Shown here piece by piece: positions 52,201 through 59,842 of a stretch of 64,000 nt of DNA (the stretch's first letter is position 1; each line of letters opens with the position of its first letter). The DNA is taken from contig CAZWHA010000002.1 of assembly GCA_964633435.1 (NCBI GenBank), forward strand, positions 62,001 to 126,000, given 5' to 3'. The stretch comes from GCA-016699895 sp964633435 (lineage in GTDB: Bacteria > Patescibacteriota > Saccharimonadia > Saccharimonadales > Saccharimonadaceae). The position numbers and the translations under genes are program-made. Below the pieces are notes generated by a model. That model made no database searches and was not told the DNA's origin. It saw nothing but the letters and a program-made list of their open reading frames with translations.

Positions 52201-52701
52201 GGCACCATAGTAATTGCGGTCACCAACTCGATCAGCAGTAAAGAAAACACCGGCACTACGAATCAGCTGACTGACAACGACACGCTCACTACCGTTAATG
52301 ATAAAGGTTCCACGATCAGTCATCCATGGATAGTCGCCGAGATACAGTTCGCTAGTTTTTACCTCGCCCGTGACTTTGTTGGTCAGCTCGACGTTGGCGT
52401 AGAGCGGGGCTTCAAAGCTGACATTATTCGCCATAGCTTCGCGGTCGCTGACTTTTGGATCTTCGAATCGGTAATCGGTAAAGGCCAAGGCTAATTTTTG
52501 GCTGGTATAGTCCTCGATTGGATTTAGTTCGGCAAAAATCTCGCCTAGGTCGTCCTGAATGAACTGCTGCCAAGATTTTTTCAGATGCTCCGCCAGATCT
52601 GGCAAATCCAGAACTTTGTGTTGTGGTGTGAAATATTTTCGTTTTGTGATGCCGTTCTCTTTGGCTGCCGAATCGGCGGCCCCTGTAACAGATTTTGTCA
52701 C
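49240..52701 (-). CDS. rpoB: RNA polymerase beta subunit
   Basis: 1153 residues. Characteristic segments: FFASSQLSQFMDQANPMSEL and HKRRLSSMGPGGLTRERAG (rifampicin-site region), VAYMPWKGYNMDDSIIISRR, GRYGNKGVVARVLPVEDMPF and VTQQPLGGKAQNGGQRFGEM. The C-terminus carries an acidic tail (over 60 residues rich in Asp/Glu, ending DDEEEDA) that is longer than usual. The start chosen is GTG with AAGGAG ahead (VTKSVTGAADSA); a longer frame to 52824 lies in the structured leader and lacks a Shine-Dalgarno. Confidence 0.98.
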   Translation of the reverse strand: MTKSVTGAADSAAKENGITKRKYFTPQHKVLDLPDLAEHLKKSWQQFIQDDLGEIFAELNPIEDYTSQKLALAFTDYRFEDPKVSDREAMANNVSFEAPLYANVELTNKVTGEVKTSELYLGDYPWMTDRGTFIINGSERVVVSQLIRSAGVFFTADRVGDRNYYGAKLIPGRGAWLEFETATNGAIFVKIDRRRKIAVTTLLRALGYSTNTALKDLFKDVDTGDTKYIDATIDKDASRGTNEALIEVFRKIRPGDLATVDNAKQMVERMFFDFKRFDVSRVGRYKMNQRLGFDATNTPENRVLRLEDLTAIVSEIIRLNNTQEPADDIDAFHNRRVKMVGELVGRQFRVGMLRMDRNVRDRMSVADIDTVTPAQLVNARPIVAAVREFFASSQLSQFMDQANPMSELSHKRRLSSMGPGGLTRERAGIEVRDVHPTHYSRICIVETPEGANVGLVLNLAAYARVNEYGFIEAPYAKVKDGKVTKEVVYLDSLAEEKEIIAESSTELNNDSAFKHDRVDVRRNLRPETADASEVTYMDVSRTQVIGTTAALIPFLEKNRIDRNLMGSNMQRQAVPLIRPTVPVVGTGIEHDVARNMSELVVAEDAGEVIRADADEVQVKYSAKDIRAYQPLHFVKSNEDRSFNQRVVVNRGDKVVKGQPLIEGASIADGELALGRDMLVAYMPWKGYNMDDSIIISRRLVEDDELTNINITSSMVEIRDTKLGPEIVTRDIPNVGEEALRHLDERGVVTVGSEVKAGDVLVGKITPKGEQELSSEERLLRAIFGEKAKDVRDTSHRVGRSEGGKVVAVKIFDRESGHELKAGVLQQIEIFIAQTRKIQVGDKLAGRYGNKGVVARVLPVEDMPFMDDGTPVDMILNPLGVPSRMNLGQLFEVHIGMAARALGYKVASPGFDGIPREAIIEELKKAGLPEDGKVQLFDGRTGEAFQEKTTVGNMYMIKLHHMVADKIHARSTGPYTMVTQQPLGGKAQNGGQRFGEMEVWALEAYGAATTLQEMLTIKSDDVKGRAKAYESIIKNQPIEGPEVPEGFKVLVKELQGLGLRVDMVKDDELQDAEDIVVARGTGGKLDESNDIEIIDSNEELVGDEADEGGEIELGGNVHIAETDESGFAAEVEDAEAEPELDEDIATNDDEEEDA

Positions 52702-52868
52702 GCGCGTGCTCCTTATCCTTATAGGTTGACTGCTGGCCTTTTTCGAAGGAACTAACTCTGTCCGTTTCAGATGAGACGCTTTGCGGTAGTGTGACGCAAA
52801 GGGTCTAACCTGAATACAACCCACCAGCCACGGCGGGTCACCAGGAACAGACTTACACTACTTCATTG
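52702..52868 (-). promoter_or_regulatory. Structured leader of rpoB-rpoC
   Basis: About 165 bases between the predicted transcription start and the GTG. It holds at least two stems: ACCCGCC/GGTGGGT (52819-52838) and TTTGCG/CGCAAA (52780-52800). No known leader family is recognised. Confidence 0.5.
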
Positions 52869-52874
52869 CTGAGT

Positions 52875-52903
52875 AGTATAACAGAGTTTTTAGTTCAGTG
52901 CAA
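52875..52903 (-). promoter_or_regulatory. Promoter of rpoB-rpoC
   Basis: TTGCAC, 17 bases, TATACT on the minus strand. Confidence 0.75.
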
Positions 52904-52920
52904 GAGTTTCCGGAGCGAAG

Positions 52921-53526
52921 TTATTTTTGTGATGTACCGCCAACGACGGTATCGATGATGCCGTATTTCTTTGCCTCATCGGCACTCATCCAGAAATCAC
53001 GCTCCATGTCGGCCAGAACTTTTTCGACTTTCTGACCGGTGTTCACAGCCATGATTTTTGACAAGGTTTGCTTGATATCCAGGCCTTCACGCAGGGAAAT
53101 CTCCATATCAGTCATAACACCCTGAGCACCACCGCGAGGCTGATGGATCATGGTTTTGGCATGCGGTAACATGTGGCGCTTGCCTTTGGCGCCACTCGCG
53201 AGCAACACTGCTGCCATCGATGCCTGCAGTCCTATACCATAGGTCGCTACATCTGGACCGATAAAATTCATCGTGTCATAAATCGCCAATCCATCATATA
53301 CACTGCCGCCGGGACTGTTGATATAGAGGCTGATATCCTTGCTATCGTCCTCGCTAGCCAGGAACAGCAGCTGCGCTACGACCAGGCTGGCCGTCTGTTC
53401 ATTGATCTCTTCACCAATAAAAATGATTCGATCCTTTAATAAGCGCGAATAGATGTCATAGGCTCGTTCGCCGTCGTACGACTTTTCAAGTACCGTTGGG
53501 ATGAGTAAACTAGTAGATTTTGTCAT
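52921..53526 (-). CDS. clpP: ATP-dependent Clp protease proteolytic subunit
   Basis: 201 residues. Catalytic triad visible: Ser103 in GLQASMAAVLL, His128 in KTMIHQPRGG, and Asp177 in MERDFWMS. YINSPGGSVYDGLAIYDTM is the family signature. It forms the degradation chamber used with ClpX/ClpC. The start at 53526 is fixed by the promoter (6 bases after TACAAT); the upstream frame to 53550 runs into the CIRCE operator. tig lies upstream on the same strand. Confidence 0.97.
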   Translation of the reverse strand: MTKSTSLLIPTVLEKSYDGERAYDIYSRLLKDRIIFIGEEINEQTASLVVAQLLFLASEDDSKDISLYINSPGGSVYDGLAIYDTMNFIGPDVATYGIGLQASMAAVLLASGAKGKRHMLPHAKTMIHQPRGGAQGVMTDMEISLREGLDIKQTLSKIMAVNTGQKVEKVLADMERDFWMSADEAKKYGIIDTVVGGTSQK

Positions 53527-53532
53527 AAATCC

Positions 53533-53561
53533 ATTGTAGCGATTTAGCACTCGCGTGTCAA
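53533..53561 (-). promoter_or_regulatory. Leaderless promoter of clpP
   Basis: TTGACA, 17 bases, TACAAT, then 6 bases to the ATG. The -35 box sits inside the spacer of the CIRCE operator. Confidence 0.85.
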
Positions 53562-53570
53562 GAGTGCTAA
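53544..53570 (-). promoter_or_regulatory. CIRCE operator (HrcA site)
   Basis: TTAGCACTC, nine bases, GAGTGCTAA: a perfect match to the 9-9-9 CIRCE consensus. It straddles the -35 region of clpP, so HrcA binding should block transcription, and heat or misfolded protein should relieve it. Confidence 0.93.
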
Positions 53571-53580
53571 ATTAGCGCTG

Positions 53581-54867
53581 TTATTTGCTATTTAGTTCAG
53601 CTAGTTTAGTCAAAGTTTTTTCAGCAATTAGCTGCTGGGCGAGCTGACGCTTGGCTTCGTCGGATTCAAAACGCTCGCGCAAGCTAGGATCGTTATACTG
53701 AGCCACAACTTTGGCTTGTTGTGCCGCGACCTCGTCCTCACTAACGGTGATATCCCAATCACGGGTAAGTTGCGCCATGACGAGACTACTCCGAACGCGT
53801 TTTTCGGCCGCTGGCCGCAGCTCTTTGGTCATCCAATCTTCACGACTCAGGCCCTCTTCCTCGAGATATTTATCGAGGGTTAAACCGCGGTATGTCAAGT
53901 TCTGGGTAAAATTTCGCTCCAGCGAGGTCAGTTGGTCGGTCACCAGGATTTCCGGAGTCGAAACCTTGGACTTTTTGGTTAACTCGTCCAGCAGCTCGTC
54001 CTTGAACTTTTGATCGGTGTCGTATTCAGCACGAGTTTCCAGCTCGCTTTGAATGTCTCTCTTTAGATCATCAACTGTCTTGAAATTCGGCGCGACCGAG
54101 GCGGCGAACTTGTCATCGAGCGCCGGCAGTTTGACTTCCTTGACCTCTTTCACGGTGACTTTGAAATTGACCTTGGCGCCAGCTAAGTGTTTAGCACCAT
54201 AATCTTTGGGAAATGTCAGGGGCAGGTCAAAGCTATCGCCAGCTTTATGACCGACGATGCCTTCCTCGAATCCTGGAATAAAGGTTTTCGAGCCGAGCTT
54301 CAGAGTATAATCGTCACCTTTGGCGCCTTCGACAGGTTGGTCTTTTTGATCGCGACCATCAAAGTCAATGATCGTTTCATCGCCCAGCTTGGCGGCACGC
54401 TTGACCACGACTTTCTCGGCAGCCTCGGTACGAATGCGGTTAATAACTTCGTCGACTTCGTCCTTGTCGATTTTAACAACTGATTTCTTGGTCGTTAGTT
54501 TAGCAGGGTTTGCTAGTTTGATTGGCGGGATAATTTCGACTACGGCCGTAAATTCCAAGGTCTGTGCCGGCACAAACTTGGTGATGGCAATATCGGGACT
54601 ATCGAGGAGCTGAATCTGCTCGAGCTCGATTAGTTCCACCAACGCTGTGTTGACGGCACGATTAATAGCTTCGTCAGCGAGTTTGGCTGGATCGAGATGC
54701 TTCTCTGCGACCTCTGGTGGGACGTGGCCAGCGCGGAAACCTGGCACCTTGACACTCGACGCCAGTTTACTGACGGCCGCTTGATGTGACTTGGCGACAT
54801 CGCCCGTAGCGACCTCTATTTTATATTCAATTTTGCTGTCTGATAAATCTTTTCGGGTATGCTTCAT
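53581..54867 (-). CDS. tig: Trigger factor
   Basis: 428 residues. Ribosome-binding domain with GFRAGHVP (variant of GFRxGxxP), an FKBP-like PPIase domain (GDETIIDFDGR, then TFIPGFEEGIVGHKAGDSFD), and a helical C-terminal domain. It holds nascent chains at the ribosome exit. The start ATG lies 9 bases after TACAAT. It is placed upstream of clpP, as in many bacteria. Confidence 0.95.
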   Translation of the reverse strand: MKHTRKDLSDSKIEYKIEVATGDVAKSHQAAVSKLASSVKVPGFRAGHVPPEVAEKHLDPAKLADEAINRAVNTALVELIELEQIQLLDSPDIAITKFVPAQTLEFTAVVEIIPPIKLANPAKLTTKKSVVKIDKDEVDEVINRIRTEAAEKVVVKRAAKLGDETIIDFDGRDQKDQPVEGAKGDDYTLKLGSKTFIPGFEEGIVGHKAGDSFDLPLTFPKDYGAKHLAGAKVNFKVTVKEVKEVKLPALDDKFAASVAPNFKTVDDLKRDIQSELETRAEYDTDQKFKDELLDELTKKSKVSTPEILVTDQLTSLERNFTQNLTYRGLTLDKYLEEEGLSREDWMTKELRPAAEKRVRSSLVMAQLTRDWDITVSEDEVAAQQAKVVAQYNDPSLRERFESDEAKRQLAQQLIAEKTLTKLAELNSK

Positions 54868-54876
54868 AACCTGATG

Positions 54877-54882
54877 ATTGTA
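54877..54882 (-). promoter_or_regulatory. -10 box of tig
   Basis: TACAAT, 9 bases before the ATG. -35 unclear. Confidence 0.5.
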
Positions 54883-54908
54883 TCATATCTATCCCTGATC
54901 GGCCAAAT

Positions 54909-56189
54909 TTAGGCAGCAACTCGAACGACAACCTGCTCTAGATCGAGGTCTGATTGCTCACCTGTAGCTAGGTTTTTTAGCGGGAACTGACCACTGTCGA
55001 GTTCATCGTTGCCGACAAAGAGCGCGTAGGGCACACCAGCCTTGGCTGCGGCCTTGATTTTCTTATCAGTTTTGCGATCAGTAAAATCCACCGCCACATT
55101 GAGGCCGCGACGACGCAAGGTCGAAACTATATCGGTGCTATCAGCACCACCGATCTCCAGTACGATCAACTGCGTAGCGGGCCGTAGATTAGGCAACAGG
55201 CCATGAGCGGTCAGAAATTCAATAAACATGGTTTCACCTGGCGCCGCCCCGACTACTGGCAGATCCTCGACACCAAACAGTCCGACCAAGCCATCATAAC
55301 GACCGCCACCAAACATAGCTCGTCGATTCTCTGGCGCTTCGTCAAAAATCTCGAACACGATACCAGTGTAATAATCAAAACCACGCATCAGAGTTGGGTC
55401 AAATTTGATATTGGTAATCCCACGTGCCGTGAGGGCTGCGATTAGCATCCGCAGCGGCTCGACTACCGATTGATCGCTCAGCCGAGCAGCAATTTCGTCG
55501 AGACTATCGAGGCTAGCCAGAGTCGCCAGTCGAGTCACAAACTCATCCGAGTCCATGATGGCCTTGGCTTGCTGGCTAAATTCATCCGACGATAGCTTTT
55601 CCCGCCGATCGAGCAGTTTCACTGTTTGCATCATCTGGTCCGGACCGGCCATCCCTAGATATTCGCGGATCACATAGTCAGTCAGGCGACGGTCATTCAC
55701 TCGAATCGTGAACATGTCATCGGTCGCCCCAAAAGTCTTGACAATAGCGCTCGACAGACTGAGTGTTTCGATATCAGCCGCAATTCCCTCTGCACCGAAT
55801 ACGTCAAAGTTCAATTGCCAAAACTCACGCTCCCGACCCTTTTGCGGCCGCTCGTAGCGCATAAAATTACCGATCGAATATAATCGTGCTGGCAAAGCTA
55901 CCTCTTGGCGTCTGGCCGCCACCATACGAGCAATACTCGGTGTCATCTCGGGGCGAATCGCTACCTCGCGGTCCCCGCGATCAGTGAAACGGTAGGTTTG
56001 GTCATTGACGATCTCTTGGCCGGACTTGGCAGCATATAGCTCCAACGGCTCTAACATCGGTGCGTCGTATTCTTCGTAACCAAAACTTTCGACGACCTGA
56101 CGCCACTTGCGAAACACGTAGTTCCGTACTCGCATATCATCGGGATACAGATCGCGCGTACCTTTGTAACTGCTAGTTGATAAACTCAT
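54909..56189 (-). CDS. hisS: Histidyl-tRNA synthetase
   Basis: 426 residues. Class II synthetase with YKGTRDLYPDDM at the start, motif 2 around YSIGNFMRYERPQKGREREFWQ, the histidine loop GRYDGLV preceded by RAMFGG, and an anticodon-binding C-terminal domain. It charges tRNA-His. The start ATG lies 7 bases after TATAAT. Confidence 0.96.
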   Translation of the reverse strand: MSLSTSSYKGTRDLYPDDMRVRNYVFRKWRQVVESFGYEEYDAPMLEPLELYAAKSGQEIVNDQTYRFTDRGDREVAIRPEMTPSIARMVAARRQEVALPARLYSIGNFMRYERPQKGREREFWQLNFDVFGAEGIAADIETLSLSSAIVKTFGATDDMFTIRVNDRRLTDYVIREYLGMAGPDQMMQTVKLLDRREKLSSDEFSQQAKAIMDSDEFVTRLATLASLDSLDEIAARLSDQSVVEPLRMLIAALTARGITNIKFDPTLMRGFDYYTGIVFEIFDEAPENRRAMFGGGRYDGLVGLFGVEDLPVVGAAPGETMFIEFLTAHGLLPNLRPATQLIVLEIGGADSTDIVSTLRRRGLNVAVDFTDRKTDKKIKAAAKAGVPYALFVGNDELDSGQFPLKNLATGEQSDLDLEQVVVRVAA

Positions 56190-56196
56190 AGGGAAT

Positions 56197-56202
56197 ATTA
56201 TA
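56197..56202 (-). promoter_or_regulatory. -10 box, leaderless, for hisS
   Basis: TATAAT, 7 bases before the ATG at 56189. Confidence 0.65.
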
Positions 56203-56214
56203 CTACATATGATG

Positions 56215-56244
56215 TTGCAGTAACGGTCTGGTTACTGTTATACT
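56215..56244 (+). promoter_or_regulatory. Promoter of tRNA-Leu(CAG)
   Basis: TTGCAG, 18 bases, TATACT on the plus strand. Confidence 0.65.
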
Positions 56245-56262
56245 GTCTAATGCCAGGTATTT

Positions 56263-56349
56263 GCGCGCGTGGCGGAATTGGTAGACGCGCTAGCTTCAGG
56301 TGCTAGTGTTCGCAAGGACGTGGAGGTTCAAGTCCTCTCGCGCGCACCA
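56263..56349 (+). tRNA. tRNA-Leu (anticodon CAG)
   Basis: 87 bases. Acceptor GCGCGCG/CGCGCGC, anticodon loop TTCAGGT on CTAGC/GCTAG (anticodon CAG), long variable arm, T-arm GGTTCAAGTCC, discriminator A, encoded CCA. Confidence 0.95.
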
Positions 56350-56364
56350 GGTCTAGAAATAATG

Positions 56365-56393
56365 AAATCACCTCTGTTACGGGGTGATTTTTT
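56365..56393 (+). terminator. Terminator after tRNA-Leu(CAG)
   Basis: AAATCACC pairs with GGTGATTT around a 10-base loop, followed by a T run. It may also serve the convergent gene at 56415. Confidence 0.7.
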
Positions 56394-56414
56394 GTTGGCC
56401 AGATGATTAAGTGG

Positions 56415-57332
56415 TTAGCCTTCGTTAGCATCTGATTCCGGCAGGAATTTCTTTTTTAACTTGCCATTCCTCGTGGTGTTTTCATGAAAAGCGCGAGCGA
56501 TAGGCTCAGAAAAGATACGCTGCACATCCGCCTCTGTCATGACAAAGTTTAGATTATAAATGTCATCATACCCACCCCGAAAACCACCTTCATCATCATA
56601 AACATCATCCGGTAATTGATGCGAGTTCGATTCACCCTTTTCTCTCTGCGTAGTGTAGTGCATACGACTCATAATTCCCGAAAAATGCTCCCAATGCGAA
56701 TCCTGATCTACCAACATCCTCCAAACCTGACCATACGACCGATCAATTGACTCGTAGTCGCGGGCTTTGAACATTTCTTGAGCCGTTATATCAAGGGCAT
56801 CCATATGAGGAAGTAGCGTTTCCAGCGCCTGACCGAGGGTCACAGTATAACGCGAAGCGACCATAGCTTCTCGATGTTGCCTGAGATGAGCTTGTCGCTC
56901 CTCCCGTAAATGTTGGTCGAGAGTTTTGAATTGACCGGCCAGACTGCGATAGACACCAGCCCTTGGAAAACTATCCTGCATTCCATAGCCATCATCCCAT
57001 TCCTCGAGTGCATGGTCGAGGCCTCGGCGTTCGATTGATTCCGGGAACTGGCGCATCAAGAGCGCCGAAACGGCCGAATGCACGGCCTCTGTTGTCGCTT
57101 CGTGCTCGATTGTCGCTCTGTCTTTTTCGTTGTGCTCGTTACTAGGCGCATAGCGGGTCGGTTCAGTAGTCATTCTGAGCGTCATAGTCTCAGCCAGACT
57201 AGTAGCCGCACCCGTGATAGCTGGCCCAAACATCGCCGTCATTGCGATGCGGCGTTTACTGCTCGACCCCCCTCCATCACTTTTATCTAGAGGGAAATCT
57301 GCGATATCTACATTTTGAGAATTATGTTTCAT
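56415..57332 (-). CDS. Hypothetical soluble protein
   Basis: 305 residues, no recognised family. A Gly/Ser/Lys-rich start, then Met/Thr/Ala-rich helix near 30-55 (AMFGPAITGAATSLAETM), then strongly charged helices (TLDQHLREERQAHLRQHRE), and a basic C-terminus (NGKLKKKFLPESD). No membrane anchor. The start ATG lies 7 bases after TATAAT. Confidence 0.7.
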   Translation of the reverse strand: MKHNSQNVDIADFPLDKSDGGGSSSKRRIAMTAMFGPAITGAATSLAETMTLRMTTEPTRYAPSNEHNEKDRATIEHEATTEAVHSAVSALLMRQFPESIERRGLDHALEEWDDGYGMQDSFPRAGVYRSLAGQFKTLDQHLREERQAHLRQHREAMVASRYTVTLGQALETLLPHMDALDITAQEMFKARDYESIDRSYGQVWRMLVDQDSHWEHFSGIMSRMHYTTQREKGESNSHQLPDDVYDDEGGFRGGYDDIYNLNFVMTEADVQRIFSEPIARAFHENTTRNGKLKKKFLPESDANEG

Positions 57333-57339
57333 TTGATAG

Positions 57340-57345
57340 ATTATA
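57340..57345 (-). promoter_or_regulatory. -10 box, leaderless, for the 305-residue hypothetical
   Basis: TATAAT, 7 bases before the ATG. A TTGCAA box at 16 bases (57362-57367) is a possible -35. Confidence 0.65.
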
Positions 57346-57395
57346 GACCAATTTCACCTCATTGCAAGCATGAGTGTTTTGGTAAATCGCTCACA

Positions 57396-59021
57396 CTATC
57401 CCCTCGGGTTGAACTCTGAGTGGCGCAGCTGATTATATTCCTGACGCAAGTGAGCAATAATCTCTCGCTGATCACCAGCAACCTTGACGCCTGGGTTGAG
57501 AGTGCCATAGGGGTCAAAGATCTGCTTAATTTGGGCAAAGAGCTCACTGAGACCATCGCCATTTTGATCGTTCGTCGCTAGGCCAGCCAGACGACCTTCG
57601 CCAAACTCGCCCGTCAGCGTGCCGCCTAATTCATTAGCAGCTTCGGCCAATTCGCTAATCAGGCGAAAGACGATCTGACGCTGCCCGAGATTCGCCAGAT
57701 TGATAAGCGGTCGCACAGAAACACTGCCGGTACCGAGATGACCCCACACACCGCCAGCCACATGATGACTGCGTAATAGTCCATTAATTTTTTCGACCAG
57801 CAACGGCACTTTGGCGGGCTCGACAACAACATCAGGGGCCAGCGGTAAAGCGGCCGTGCCCTGGCTCGAGTGACTGGTAATCGTCGCAACCGCGTGATGA
57901 ATCGAACGCAGGCTTTCTTGGTCCTCCCAATCGGTAGCAATGCGAGCATCCATGACACCAGCAGCTTCGAGAAGTTTGGCAGCTTTCTTGACCTTGCGAG
58001 TACGATTTCGATCATCGAACTCAATGAATAGCATGGTAGCCGGACGAGTTTCAGTCACGACTTTCCAGGGTGTGCCTCCACCCAATTTAGCAATGAGCTC
58101 CAGCGTGCCGCCATCAATAAATTCCAATTCCGATGGCTCTAGGGCCAAGAGATCTTCGGTCAAGGCTGCTAAATCCTGGTCTGAGGTAATCGCCGCCGCG
58201 ATCATCGAAACCTCAGTCGGTCGACTGGCGAGCTTGATAATTGCCTGAACAATCACGCAGAGGCTACCTTGTGAACCAACGACGAGCGGTGTTAGGTCGA
58301 ACGAGCCGTCCTTGGCCTTGACAAGGTTCAGTCCGTAGCCGCTGGCATTTGGCGTCGCGGCATCAGCCAGCCTAGCGATCAGTTCACTATTATCCTCGAT
58401 CAGATTATCGAGGCTGCGATAAATTTCCCCCTCCATCGTCTGCAAGCCCTTTTTAGCATTCAGTTCATGTTTGGACAAGCGGCCAGTTTGAATAATTTCA
58501 CCGTTTGCCAGGACGATTTCGATACGATCAGTCCAATTGCGCAAAGTGCCATATTTCAGAGCCTTGGCACCCGCGATATTACAGCCAAGAGCGCCACCAA
58601 CCGTCGAAGCCTTGAAATCACTCGAAACAGTCGGCAGAAATAGACCGTGCGTCGCCATGGCTTCCTGGAGTGTCGCGAGGTTCAGACCGGGCTGCACCCG
58701 CACCATTTGCGACTTGATGTCGAGCTCTAGGATACGCGACATATGCGCCGGAAATACGACGACGGCGCCAGAACCAATGGCAGCACCAGTGGTATCGGTC
58801 CCGCCACCGCGTGCCGTAATCGGCAAAATCTGGCCACGCTCAGCGAGTCGCCAGGTGAAACGTGCCAATTTGCGTACATCATTGGTTGTCCTGGGATAGA
58901 CCACCACCTGCGGCACGATTTGGAGGATACTGCTATCGGTTGAAAAACTTTTCCGTACCGCCGGCTCTGCCGACACTTCACCTGTTAACCTCTCACGAAG
59001 ATAGTCTGCAATTTTGCTCAT
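57396..59021 (-). CDS. FAD-linked oxidase (GlcD/D-lactate dehydrogenase type)
   Basis: 541 residues. FAD PCMH domain: VVVYPRTTNDVRKLARF, ITARGGGTDTTGAAIGSGAV and VSSDFKASTVGGALGCNIAG. C-terminal FAD-oxidase domain with WGHLGTGSVSVRPLINL and FDPYGTLNPGVK. Such enzymes oxidise 2-hydroxy acids such as D-lactate or glycolate and pass electrons to quinone or protein carriers. The acceptor and substrate are unknown. No Fe-S domain is fused. Leaderless promoter upstream, divergent from rsmD. Confidence 0.85.
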   Translation of the reverse strand: MSKIADYLRERLTGEVSAEPAVRKSFSTDSSILQIVPQVVVYPRTTNDVRKLARFTWRLAERGQILPITARGGGTDTTGAAIGSGAVVVFPAHMSRILELDIKSQMVRVQPGLNLATLQEAMATHGLFLPTVSSDFKASTVGGALGCNIAGAKALKYGTLRNWTDRIEIVLANGEIIQTGRLSKHELNAKKGLQTMEGEIYRSLDNLIEDNSELIARLADAATPNASGYGLNLVKAKDGSFDLTPLVVGSQGSLCVIVQAIIKLASRPTEVSMIAAAITSDQDLAALTEDLLALEPSELEFIDGGTLELIAKLGGGTPWKVVTETRPATMLFIEFDDRNRTRKVKKAAKLLEAAGVMDARIATDWEDQESLRSIHHAVATITSHSSQGTAALPLAPDVVVEPAKVPLLVEKINGLLRSHHVAGGVWGHLGTGSVSVRPLINLANLGQRQIVFRLISELAEAANELGGTLTGEFGEGRLAGLATNDQNGDGLSELFAQIKQIFDPYGTLNPGVKVAGDQREIIAHLRQEYNQLRHSEFNPRG

Positions 59022-59027
59022 ACTTAT

Positions 59028-59059
59028 ATTCTAGCACAATTAGATTTTTTTGATAAAAT
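59028..59059. promoter_or_regulatory. Divergent -10 boxes of the FAD oxidase and rsmD
   Basis: On the minus strand TAGAAT (59033-59028) lies 6 bases before the oxidase ATG. On the plus strand TAAAAT (59054-59059) serves rsmD, whose start is the GTG at 59085. Confidence 0.6.
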
Positions 59060-59084
59060 GTTAGCAGATGATAAAGAGGTTATC

Positions 59085-59678
59085 GTGGCACGCGTAAGGA
59101 TTATTGCTGGCACATTCGGTGGCAGATTTATTTCGGCCGACGTTGGGCGATCAACCCATCCCATGGGCGATCGGGTGCGCTCAGCGCTGTTTGCGATGCT
59201 GGAATCACGCGGTGGATTACAGGGAGCCCGAGTACTTGACGCCTTTGCCGGTACGGGTGCGTTGGGACTAGAAGCCCTCAGTCGTGGTGCAGACAGTGTC
59301 GTGTTCCTAGAGCGTGACAAGGCAGCGGTTCGCGCCATAAAGGTAAATATTACAACGTTATCTGTTGGTGATCGAGCTAAAGTTGTCCAAACAGGGGTAG
59401 CGGGCTGGACAAACACTAGCCAGGATGATAAATTTGACATAATTTTCGTAGATCCGCCATACCACGACACTCAGTTTTCCACAGTCTCAAGGCTGATCAA
59501 GTATTTACGCCCCGAAGGGCTTATGATATTATCGTACCCAGGAAGAGAGACTGCGCCGGACCTAGATGGAGTTGTTGTGGTGGACAAGCGAATTTACGGA
59601 GAAGCGGCGCTAGCCCTCTTCCTTTTAGATTCCAGTAAAAATCATTTGGCTGACAGCGACGTTTCTGCTACAATATAG
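59085..59678 (+). CDS. rsmD: 16S rRNA (guanine966-N2)-methyltransferase
   Basis: 197 residues. RVRIIAGTFGGRFI at the start, HPMGDRVRSALFAML, motif I LDAFAGTGALGLEALSRGA, and the catalytic DPPY in IIFVDPPYHD. It methylates G966 in the 30S head. The start is GTG with AAAGAGG ahead; the ATG at 59058 lies before the expected transcription start. A promoter for tRNA-Leu(TAG) lies in its last 35 bases. Confidence 0.9.
   Translation: MARVRIIAGTFGGRFISADVGRSTHPMGDRVRSALFAMLESRGGLQGARVLDAFAGTGALGLEALSRGADSVVFLERDKAAVRAIKVNITTLSVGDRAKVVQTGVAGWTNTSQDDKFDIIFVDPPYHDTQFSTVSRLIKYLRPEGLMILSYPGRETAPDLDGVVVVDKRIYGEAALALFLLDSSKNHLADSDVSATI
59646..59674 (+). promoter_or_regulatory. Promoter of the broken tRNA-Leu(TAG)
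   Basis: TTGGCT, 17 bases, TACAAT, then 9 bases to the tRNA start. It overlaps the end of rsmD. Confidence 0.7.
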
Positions 59679-59683
59679 GTCAT

Positions 59684-59731
59684 GCGCGCGTGGTGAAATT
59701 GGTATACACGTATGCCTTAGGAGCCGCACCA
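59684..59731 (+). pseudogene. Truncated tRNA-Leu (anticodon TAG)
   Basis: The 5' acceptor strand GCGCGCG, the D-arm and the anticodon loop CTTAGGA (anticodon TAG) are intact. The 3' anticodon strand stops after GC (59723-59724) where GCATA is expected. No variable arm or T-arm follows. The next seven bases, CGCACCA (59725-59731), equal a tRNA-Leu acceptor end plus CCA, possibly by chance. The gene lies at the edge of the integrative element, so integration or an internal deletion probably caused the loss. Confidence 0.75.
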
Positions 59732-59775
59732 GTCACCATACTTTTTCAAGAATTTAACAGGGGTCAGACCCACAA

Positions 59776-59808
59776 AAATGGAGTACATTTTCGCAATGTA
59801 CTCCTATT
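59776..59808. terminator. Terminator between rsmD/tRNA and the integrase
   Basis: Perfect 10-base-pair stem GGAGTACATT/AATGTACTCC (59780-59804) with a 5-base loop and T-rich flanks on both strands. A second copy of GTACTCC follows at 59811. Confidence 0.6.
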
Positions 59809-59842
59809 TTGTACTCCCATACGACCACTGTTACACAAAGCT

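Noticed and set aside
52702..52824. ATG at 52824 as the start of rpoB.
   Set aside because: No Shine-Dalgarno, it lies in the structured leader, and the extra sequence is unlike RpoB; the GTG at 52701 has a good Shine-Dalgarno.
59725..59842. A group I intron in tRNA-Leu.
   Set aside because: The spacing holds no intron-like core and no 3' exon follows; an integrase is adjacent instead. It cannot be fully excluded without the far end.
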